Source of the DNA: JBJXFK01 sp046155505 | Lineage (GTDB): Bacteria > Planctomycetota > Phycisphaerae > UBA1845 > Fen-1342 | Reading direction: 5' to 3' | Length of the DNA stretch: 19,456 bases | Assembly: GCA_046155505.1 (NCBI GenBank) | Contig: JBJXFK010000014.1 | Span: 1 to 19,456, forward strand | Shown: positions 1-5,350 of the stretch, in pieces | Position numbering within the stretch: position 1 is the stretch's first letter | Layout of the letters: every line of letters starts with the position of its first letter | Notes under the pieces: generated by a model | What the model was told of the DNA's origin: nothing | What the model saw: only the letters and a program-made list of their open reading frames with translations | The model's database searches: none | Made by a program: the position numbers and the translations under genes

Positions 1-46
1 CGGAACATCGGAACCACGGAACACGGAACACTGGGACAACGGAACG
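1..46. repeat. CGGAAC-rich degenerate short tandem repeat
   Basis: The hexamer CGGAAC recurs five times within 46 bases at irregular 8-16 base spacing, with variable ACA, CCA or GCC linkers. It is probably the end of a longer low-complexity tract cut by the window edge. Confidence 0.6.
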
Positions 47-551
47 CCGTTCGACGGTGGCCGGTCGGCGTGGATACGCCTCGGCCCGCTCTGGGCGCGC
101 AGCGATTTTCTCGTCGGGTCGCCGCCGACGACGCGGTTGTTGTGCCAAGTCAATTCTCGGGGGTGGGTTCGGAGCTTGCGCGCGCCGCACCCTGCAGTTT
201 CCCCCGAAGAATTCACCAAGGTGTCCACGCCCGCCCCTCTCGTTGACCACCTTGGTTATCAGGCGTTCGACGCGAGTCGGGCAGTGCGTGACGTGGCTGG
301 GCGGCGTTCTCGAATTCTGGCGGATTCTGTTAGCCAGCAGTTTCGCTCGCGACCGTGTGAATTCGCTCATGTGGTCAGCATAGGCGTGGACCGCGGCGGA
401 TTGCGGCGAAATAGCAGTGAGCGAATGAGGTTCGCACTTTGGGATGGACTTGTTAAAGCCGTTCACGCCGAAGCGATGGAATGTGGCGTGGCTGCGGCCG
501 TTGGCAGCCATGCATTTTCAGCGCGACAAGTCGTCAATCGGCGTGCACGAA

Positions 552-577
552 CATGCTCGCAAACGGCCGCGAGCATG
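552..577. promoter_or_regulatory. Perfect 9-bp dyad upstream of the PIN gene
   Basis: CATGCTCGC at 552-560 and GCGAGCATG at 569-577 are exact reverse complements around an 8-nt loop (AAACGGCC). The dyad ends 58 bases before the PIN start codon and about 45 bases before its -10-like hexamer. This position suits an operator for an autoregulated module, or a terminator for upstream transcription. No T-tract follows, which weakens the terminator reading. The function is inferred. Confidence 0.4.
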
Positions 578-619
578 CCAAGCGACGCGCGCTCGAAGTC
601 CGGTTTGAACTCCACCGTT

Positions 620-628
620 TGGTATACT
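620..628 (+). promoter_or_regulatory. Extended -10 promoter, leaderless start of PIN gene
   Basis: The sequence TGGTATACT matches an extended -10 element (TGn followed by TATACT at 623-628). Only 7 bases (CCCGCCC) separate the hexamer from the ATG at 636, so transcription would begin at or next to the start codon. There is no Shine-Dalgarno and no good -35 box at 16-18 bp. This supports a leaderless transcript. Confidence 0.5.
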
Positions 629-635
629 CCCGCCC

Positions 636-1079
636 ATGCGCATCTACTTCGATGTTTGTTGCCTGAATCGCGCGTTCGACGATCAGACGCAGCAGCGTGT
701 TCGTTTGGAGACCGAAGCGATCGACGCCATTCTCGATCTGTGCTTGGCGGGCGAACATGACTGGATCGCCAGCGCAGCCGTCGAGGACGAGTTGTCACGC
801 GATCCGGACCAGGAGCGGCGTGAGCAGAGTCTTGCGCTGCTGAAGGACGCCGCGGAGATTCTGACGTTGACTCCAGCGGTCGCCCCTCGTGCGGCCGCTA
901 TCGGGTCGGTCGGCGTCGGCTGGTTTGATGCGTTGCCCTTGGCGCTTGCCGAGGCGTCACGTTGCGCGGTGCTTCTGACGACCGACGACGTTTTCCTGCA
1001 GCGTGTTCGACGCCTGATTCCACCGAGCGTGGTTTCGGTCGAAAACCCGCTACAATGGTGGATGGAGAATATCAGATGA
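636..1079 (+). CDS. PIN-domain ribonuclease (VapC-like toxin)
   Basis: This 147-residue protein opens with MRIYFDVCCLNRAFDDQT, a start typical of a PIN-domain family that I recall from cyanobacteria and other bacteria. Candidate metal-binding acidic residues are D6, E50 or E52, D98 (in GWFDALPLALAE) and D117/D118 (in LTTDD), which is the expected PIN order. PIN proteins are Mg/Mn-dependent endoribonucleases and most small ones are toxins of type II toxin-antitoxin pairs. The stop codon overlaps the start of the next gene by 4 bases (ATGA), so the two are surely co-translated. The order is toxin first, the reverse of most vapBC loci. The ATG at 636 is preferred because the conserved Y-x-D motif follows immediately and a -10-like hexamer lies 7 bases upstream. 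RNase activity is inferred from the family. Confidence 0.85.
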   Translation: MRIYFDVCCLNRAFDDQTQQRVRLETEAIDAILDLCLAGEHDWIASAAVEDELSRDPDQERREQSLALLKDAAEILTLTPAVAPRAAAIGSVGVGWFDALPLALAEASRCAVLLTTDDVFLQRVRRLIPPSVVSVENPLQWWMENIR

Positions 1080-1285
1080 AAAGAAAACCCCGAACGCTGC
1101 CCGAAATTCGCCGCGAGGGGTTTCGTGCATTGGTGGACCACCTCGGCGCCGCCGACGCGCAGCGATTCATGCAGCAATACGACGTGGGCCGCGGCGATTA
1201 CACGAAAGAGCGGCACGCGTGGCTCGATAAGCTTACGCTCGAAGAGATTCTTGCAAGCATCGATAAGAGACGGACCGAGCAGTAG
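1076..1285 (+). CDS. Small partner of PIN protein, candidate antitoxin
   Basis: This 69-residue, charged, helix-rich protein has a central segment ADAQRFMQQYDVGRGDYTKE followed by RHAWLDKLTLEEI. Small proteins of this pattern (FLQQ-x-GxGDYTKERHxWL) are, from memory, found beside PIN genes of the preceding type, but I know no assigned function. The ATG at 1076 is chosen because it overlaps the upstream stop in an ATGA junction, and the translation from there is compact and family-like. The open frame extends further upstream inside the PIN gene, but that part is a shadow. No classic DNA-binding fold (AbrB, RHH, Phd) is evident, so if it is an antitoxin it is an unusual one. A role in neutralising the PIN nuclease is inferred from translational coupling only. 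Confidence 0.75.
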   Translation: MKRKPRTLPEIRREGFRALVDHLGAADAQRFMQQYDVGRGDYTKERHAWLDKLTLEEILASIDKRRTEQ

Positions 1286-1298
1286 TCGCCGGACAATC

Positions 1299-1427
1299 GG
1301 CCCGGCCGATGCGATACCGTACCTGCAACAATTCGATCCCGGCGAAGGCGATCATGTGCACGAACGCCGCGAATGGCTCGATTCGCTCACGCTGGATGAA
1401 ATTTTTCGCGACATTCAGGCGATGAAG
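1299..1427 (+). pseudogene. Truncated second copy of the candidate antitoxin
   Basis: Frame 3 encodes GPADAIPYLQQFDPGEGDHV followed by HERREWLDSLTLDEIFRDIQ. Over the 33 aligned residues from ADA to DEI it shares 19 identities with the gene just upstream. It starts 14 bases after the upstream stop codon, in a different frame. It lacks the N-terminal part (the LPEIRREGF region), has no start codon or Shine-Dalgarno, and runs on past the expected C-terminus to a stop at 1529. This looks like a tandem duplication that lost its 5' end. The conserved residues at key positions suggest a fairly recent loss, or a second partner gene broken by a frameshift. Confidence 0.7.
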
Positions 1428-1539
1428 AACGGCGCATCGGAGCGCGGCGGGGTGTATTCGTGGCAAGTCTCGACCGACTGGGTCCACTGCCACCCGCCAG
1501 TCCCCAGTCCCCGGTTCGCGTATCAGTGAACTACACCCG

Positions 1540-2049
1540 TCAATTTCCGATCGGCGGCGATGGTGGGGACACGATGCCCAATCGACGCCACACCACCGTC
1601 GCGATTTTGTCCGACAAATTTCGGTCAAACCCCAACCAATGCCCAAGAGCGGAACTCGCAATGGCCATGGTGGTGTACTCCGTCAATCGACTCGGAACGT
1701 CGATCTTTGTCACCACACCCACGGAGAATAACGTCAACAATTCTGGCCAAAGATGAATCAACGTCCACGCAAAAATTGAACTAAAAACAACCGAGCTATA
1801 TGCTTCGACTGCACCCAGCGTCTCATTCAGGAGATGTCGCCGCCGCAGAACCCCCGAAGTCGCGGCGAGAGAGCATAGCACGAAGACGCTCGAATGCGGA
1901 TTCGCACAAATCCATACGATTGCGTTTGTCGCTTGGTCAAAAGGAATGGAACGCCCGACGGCGAAGACTGCGCCCCACAGTAGAACGATCACCGATAGAC
2001 CGATGCACGACATGACGTCGTGACTAGTAATCTTGTCTGTGCTATCCAC
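1540..2049 (-). CDS. Small membrane protein of unknown function
   Basis: This is a 169-residue protein of no family I recognise. Hydrophobic segments are visible at about residues 14-31 (CIGLSVIVLLWGAVFAVG), 41-65, 82-103 (AYSSVVFSSIFAWTLIHLW) and 103-115, so four membrane spans are plausible. The start is a GTG at 2049, chosen because GAGG lies 7 bases upstream; the nearby ATG is out of frame and quickly stopped. A good promoter sits 85-112 bp upstream. Base composition around 1740-2220 is visibly more AT-rich than the neighbours, hinting at a separate origin. No partner gene is adjacent in the same direction. It could be an accessory cargo gene of the PIN island. Coding status is well supported, function is not. 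Confidence 0.7.
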   Translation of the reverse strand: MDSTDKITSHDVMSCIGLSVIVLLWGAVFAVGRSIPFDQATNAIVWICANPHSSVFVLCSLAATSGVLRRRHLLNETLGAVEAYSSVVFSSIFAWTLIHLWPELLTLFSVGVVTKIDVPSRLTEYTTMAIASSALGHWLGFDRNLSDKIATVVWRRLGIVSPPSPPIGN

Positions 2050-2133
2050 GAAACATCCTCGTTTCTAAGCCAGCGATGTCATAATCGAGAACCGCCGCTT
2101 GGGCTGCATGGAATCGGCGCACGTCTGATAGAA

Positions 2134-2161
2134 AATATATCGTCCAAACCTTCGCGGTCAA
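2134..2161 (-). promoter_or_regulatory. Sigma70-like promoter for the small membrane protein
   Basis: Read on the minus strand, TTGACC (2161-2156) and TATATT (2139-2134) are separated by 16 bp, close to consensus. It points toward the GTG start at 2049 with a leader of roughly 80 nt. It lies in the most AT-rich part of the window. Confidence 0.5.
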
Positions 2162-2290
2162 CTGAATTTGAGAAAAATCTAAATGTGGTCAGAAATGCAG
2201 CCATTTCCGCATTAACTAAGCCAATCGGGAGCGCGCACGGGCGGCTGTTGTGGTGGCGGCTGACACTCTCGAACTACGGAGTTCCTGTGG

Positions 2291-2473
2291 GTGGCAGGTG
2301 GCATTGTCGGAAACCGCTGAATTCACGTAACGAGTGCGAACTACGAAAACCGAGCGGGTGCCACTGCTCTGTGAGCAGTGTGATACGGAAACGAGTGAAC
2401 CGTTCGGATGTCGAGCGAGATTCCTTCCCAGCGGACGAGCGATGATCCGACACCGAAAGACCCGAATTCTCCC
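2291..2473 (+). repeat. Degenerate direct duplication, copy 1
   Basis: The order of conserved blocks is GTGGCAGGTGGCA, AAACCGCTGA, CTACGAAAA, GGGTGCCACTGCTCTGTGAG, TGTGATACGGAA, GAACCGTTCGGATGTCGAGC, TTTCCTTCC-like, GCGGACGA and GATCCGACACCG, ending in GAATTCTCCC. The second copy has the same blocks in the same order. At 2362-2380 CACTGCTC and GAGCAGTG form a perfect 8-bp stem with a TGT loop. Confidence 0.85.
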
Positions 2474-2533
2474 ATCACCGTTCCGATTTCGCGTCTTCCG
2501 CGATCGCGCCCCGCGCCCAGTGCCCTCCTCTCT

Positions 2534-2738
2534 GTGGCAGGTGGCACTGTCAGACGGGGGGCCACGGCCGAAAACCGCTGAGTTCGAATGACGCGAGCGA
2601 TCTACGAAAAAAAACCGTTCGGGTGCCACTGCTCTGTGAGCAGTGTGATACGGAAGCGTGCGAACCGTTCGGATGTCGAGCGAGTTTCCTTCCGAGCGGA
2701 CGAACGACGATCCGACACCGGAAGGGTCGAATTCTCCC
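2534..2738 (+). repeat. Degenerate direct duplication, copy 2
   Basis: This carries the same ordered blocks as the copy at 2291-2473, with about 22 extra bases and an A-run (ACGAAAAAAAACC) near the start. The hairpin CACTGCTC-TGT-GAGCAGTG recurs exactly at 2627-2645. The flanking sequence has diverged more than the hairpin, suggesting selection on, or recurrent copying of, the palindrome. Confidence 0.85.
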
Positions 2739-3174
2739 GGGCGCGTGGCGCGTGGCATGCTTTCGCGGTACTCCGCGTAAGCATGTCCTTCCCAGCCGCT
2801 GGCATCGCAACGCCTCGAATGCCCTTCCGACACCGATACTCCGCAGTCGACATGTCTTAACCACTCCAAGCAGCCGCGCCTGACTTCCGAATTCCCACAC
2901 CCGCCCCCGGCTCCTCTTCCTGTTCCCTGTTCCCTACTCCCCATTCCCCACTCAAACCCGCTCAAATCCGCCCACCACCGTTCACCTCCTGCACCCGCCC
3001 CGCGCGCCACTTGCCCCACGCCCCTCCGCGCACCAATACTTCCCCCGAGTACTCACCGCGCGCCGGTCGACCGCGCGCGGCCGCGCCTCGCCGCCCGATC
3101 ACCGGCGAAGCGCAACCCAGCACCGGCACCGTGCCGGCGCGGAAAAAACCAACCCGTGTCACTGGCTCGTCTTC

Positions 3175-3205
3175 ACTGAGCACTGAGCACTGAACACTGA
3201 GCACT
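3175..3205. repeat. Tandem heptamer ACTGAGC x4
   Basis: Units ACTGAGC, ACTGAGC, ACTGAAC and ACTGAGC are followed by a partial ACT. This is a simple tandem run in non-coding DNA, probably length-variable between strains. Confidence 0.9.
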
Positions 3206-3262
3206 CTTCGGAGGGCCTGGCCCAAAAACAACACAGTGCGTGACCGGCGAGCGCTCTTGTGG

Positions 3263-3336
3263 GACAGGTTTCCAACCTGTCTTGTGGGACGGGTTTTCCA
3301 ACCCGTCTCTGTATCACGGGTTTCCTAACCCGTGAT
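3263..3336. repeat. Three consecutive hairpins with covarying stems
   Basis: Hairpin 1 (3263-3281) is GACAGGTT-TCC-AACCTGTC. Hairpin 2 (3288-3307) is GACGGGTT-TTCC-AACCCGTC. Hairpin 3 (3313-3336) is ATCACGGGTT-TCCT-AACCCGTGAT. All stems are perfect. Between units 1 and 2 an A changes to G on one arm while T changes to C on the other, so pairing is kept. The first two share the flank TTGTGGGAC or TTGTGGGACA. This is a REP-like dispersed palindrome family rather than a terminator, since no T-tract follows. Confidence 0.9.
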
Positions 3337-3695
3337 TCAAAAAGCAGCACTCGCACGAGGCCACCCCAACCCGCTCTGCTCGATTCGACTCACCAGCCTC
3401 GCCGGCCGGCGTCGAAACCCGCGCAGCGCAGGTCTTCGAGGCCCGCAACGGCACCGTTGCGTTCTCGCGCCAAAGCGACACCGCAGCGCATTTTGCACAC
3501 ACACGAACACCGCGCGCAATCGCGGCGTTCCATTTGGCGTAGCGCCGGATCCGCCGCCTCGGTCCCGGTCGCGAAAAAAGCCCGAGGCTGCGCCGCCGAA
3601 TTCGTGCCGCGCATTCTCCGTCGCAGACGACTCAACATCGCCTGCGTCCTGGGCAACGGCTAATCCCGTGTCCGGAGAATGTGCCCGCAGATAGC

Positions 3696-3875
3696 CGAAG
3701 CGAGGCAACGCTTCGACACAAGACCTCCGCTCGCGGTCGCTCGGCAGCAAAGACCCCAAAACGAGCCGCACTGGGTTGTGAATCCGCGGAAGCGCGGATT
3801 CGTGGCGGCGCAAGGTCGAATTGTCGCAAGACAATTCGACCTCCGCGCCGGCGGGTTCGATCCCCGCCACCTCCA
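3696..3875 (+). ncRNA. tRNA-like 3' domain, candidate tmRNA 3' end or decayed tRNA
   Basis: The end of this segment matches a tRNA-type T arm: GCGGG-TTCGATC-CCCGC (3851-3867), then CACCTCC as an acceptor 3' strand and a discriminator A at 3875, with no encoded CCA. Upstream are three perfect hairpins: CGAAGCG/CGCTTCG (3696-3715), GAATCCGCG-GAAG-CGCGGATTC (3780-3801) and a 12-bp stem with a GCAA tetraloop (3814-3841), the last enclosed by GGCGC/GCGCC. A chain of structured elements before a T arm is the layout of tmRNA downstream of the tag. However, I find no matching 5' acceptor strand (GGAGGTG or GGGGGTG), and no reading frame ending in an ALAA-like tag. It may be a divergent tmRNA, a broken tRNA-Ser/tmRNA, or chance. 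Confidence 0.35.
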
Positions 3876-3939
3876 TAGCCCCACTGCGCGCCGACAAAAT
3901 CTGCACGCCCCGCGCGCACGGCTCTCGCCGATTCCACTC

Positions 3940-3979
3940 CGTGCCTTCGTGCCTTCGTGCCTCCGTGCCTCCGTACCTC
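3940..3979. repeat. Tandem octamer CGTGCCTT/C x5
   Basis: Five units follow one another: CGTGCCTT, CGTGCCTT, CGTGCCTC, CGTGCCTC and CGTACCTC. On the minus strand this reads as the GAAGGCACG-type low-complexity repeat often seen between genes in diverse bacteria. Confidence 0.9.
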
Positions 3980-4143
3980 AATTCCCAGAACCGGCCCGCT
4001 AACAAAGTTGCTCAACAACAGGGGCGGCGCCTGAGCACCCTCGGCGATTTCTCGAAGAAAACGCAAAGGTGCGCACGGCGAACCGATCGGACTGGCACAC
4101 GACCCCGCTCGCTCACGCTCGGCGTTCAGATTCGCGGATCCCG

Positions 4144-5211
4144 CTACACACCCACCGGCTCGCGGGCGAATGAGCGGGCGGCCTCGATGATCGCATTCAA
4201 CACACCGCCGAGCGGGGCGACGCGATCGATGCAGCCGGTTTCGAATGCGGCTTTGGGCATGCCATAAACGACGCTCGTCGCCTGATCCTGCGCAATGGTC
4301 TTGGCCCCGTGCTGCTTGAGCATGCGAATACCCGCCGAGCCGTCGTTGCCCATGCCGGTCAGCACGCACGCCACCGCTCGCCCGCCGACCGCTGCGCCGA
4401 CCGAATCGAACATGACATCGACCGACGGACGAAAGCCCGAAACTTTCGGTCCGTCAGACAGCGCGACCATCAGCTTGCGGCCCTGCTTGCAGACGCGCAG
4501 GTGAAAATCGCCGGGAGCGAGCAGCAGCCGGCCGGGTTTCAGCTCGTCATTCGTGCGGGCCTCTTTGATTTCGAGCTGGCACGACTGATTCAGCCGTTCG
4601 GCGAACGGTCCGGTGAAACCAGCGGGCATGTGCTGCGTCAGCACGATCGGCGGAAAATGCGCGGGGAAGCTGGGAAGCAGCGCGTGCAAAGTTTGCGGGC
4701 CGCCGGCGGAAATGCCGATCGCGATGACCACGTCCATCGGAATGTCGGCGACGGCGAGGGCCTTGGGCGGCGGCGCGGCTTTGTGGCCGGTCAGTTGCGA
4801 ACGGTTGGCGTGGGCCGCATCGCGGACGGCGTGAACGACCGACTCGCGAAACGCTTCGAGCGTCGTGCCCTTTTCGGCGAGCGGCTTTGCCAGGCAGGTG
4901 ACCGCGCCGCGTTCGAGCGCTTCCATGGTCGTTTTTGCGCCCGTTTGGGTCTTGGTCGAGACCACGACGATCGGCGTCGGACACTCCTTCATGACGGCTT
5001 CGAGGACTTGCAGGCCGGTGAGGCCCGGCATTTCGATGTCGAGCGTGACGACGTCGGGCTTCATCGAGCGGATTTTGTCGAGTCCCTCGGCCCCGTTTTG
5101 TGCGGTGCTGATGACCTCGACATCGGGCAGCGAGCCAAGCGCGCCTTTGAGCATGGTGCGCATGAAGACCGAGTCGTCGACGACGAGTACACGGATTTTG
5201 GCTGCCGACAT
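4144..5211 (-). CDS. cheB: Chemotaxis methylesterase/glutaminase CheB
   Basis: This 355-residue protein has full CheB architecture. An N-terminal receiver domain (about 1-125) has the acidic pair D12/D13, phospho-acceptor D58 in LDIEMPG and K109 in AKPL. A short linker (about 130-158) leads to the methylesterase domain (about 159-350), with catalytic S168 in GISAGGPQ, H194 in TQHMP and D290 in LTGMGNDG. CheB removes methyl groups from receptor glutamates and deamidates glutamines when phosphorylated by CheA, which adapts chemotaxis signalling. The ATG at 5211 has GAGG 7 bases upstream. No cheR, cheA, cheW or receptor gene is in the window, so it is an orphan here and could serve a non-flagellar Che-like pathway. 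All catalytic residues are intact. Confidence 0.95.
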   Translation of the reverse strand: MSAAKIRVLVVDDSVFMRTMLKGALGSLPDVEVISTAQNGAEGLDKIRSMKPDVVTLDIEMPGLTGLQVLEAVMKECPTPIVVVSTKTQTGAKTTMEALERGAVTCLAKPLAEKGTTLEAFRESVVHAVRDAAHANRSQLTGHKAAPPPKALAVADIPMDVVIAIGISAGGPQTLHALLPSFPAHFPPIVLTQHMPAGFTGPFAERLNQSCQLEIKEARTNDELKPGRLLLAPGDFHLRVCKQGRKLMVALSDGPKVSGFRPSVDVMFDSVGAAVGGRAVACVLTGMGNDGSAGIRMLKQHGAKTIAQDQATSVVYGMPKAAFETGCIDRVAPLGGVLNAIIEAARSFAREPVGV

Positions 5212-5350
5212 GGGTGGTCCTCATATTTTCGGGCGTCGCCCAGGCGAGAGTCCCGCTGTATGCTTCATCGGATGTCCTTCGGCGCGGCGTTTCTTAGGCG
5301 CGGAAATTGGCGCAGTTGGAGCGTTGGAACTTCGCACGGAAGCGGGTCAG

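Larger units (their letters stand above)
1..635. other. Gene-free leader region
   Basis: I find no convincing gene here. The longest open frame (from about 137) runs through into the PIN gene in another frame, has an Arg/Ser-rich shadow-like composition and resembles no family I know. The stretch holds a CGGAAC-rich low-complexity start, a perfect dyad at 552-577 and the promoter-like hexamer just before the PIN gene. The left part may be the downstream flank of a gene outside the window. Confidence 0.6.
2050..4143. other. Gene-free, repeat-filled interval of about 2.1 kb
   Basis: Open frames on both strands here are Arg/Ser/Pro-rich, overlap one another and carry repeat-derived peptides, so none is annotated as a gene. 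The interval contains the promoter of the small membrane gene, a degenerate direct duplication (2291-2473 and 2534-2738), a C/T-rich low-complexity tract around 2895-2960 (GGGAACAGGGAA-type on the minus strand), heptamer and octamer tandem runs, a three-hairpin array and a tRNA-like structured segment. It resembles an intergenic repeat sink or the decayed remains of an insertion. Confidence 0.65.

Noticed and set aside
137..760. 207-codon open frame at the left side, plus strand
   Set aside because: Overlaps the start of the PIN gene in another frame, is Arg/Ser-rich like a shadow of GC-rich DNA, has no Shine-Dalgarno and matches nothing known.
2216..3019. 267-codon minus-strand frame in the repeat field
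   Set aside because: Contains internal duplicated peptides that come straight from the DNA repeats and a GSREQGTGRGAG run from low-complexity sequence; overlapping frames on both strands show the same.
3175..3336. Possible CRISPR array in the repeat field
   Set aside because: Repeats are 7-24 nt, not separated by unique spacers of even length, and the hairpins differ in sequence; no cas genes are present.
3500..3664. Tag-encoding half of a tmRNA before the T arm
   Set aside because: GTCGCAGACGAC near 3620 recalls a resume-codon context, but the frame ending in TAA at 3661 gives an end NIACVLGNG rather than ALAA, and no 5' acceptor strand was found. Not strong enough to annotate the full RNA.
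3337..4369. Two long minus-strand frames (222 and 245 codons)
   Set aside because: They encode peptides from the octamer repeat and from the reverse of the tRNA-like T arm (the MEVAGIEPA type of false ORF) and one runs into cheB.
4865..5350. N-terminal extension of the ABC ATPase frame
   Set aside because: It is antisense to cheB and shows no ABC sequence; the family-like part begins after the TTG at 5351.
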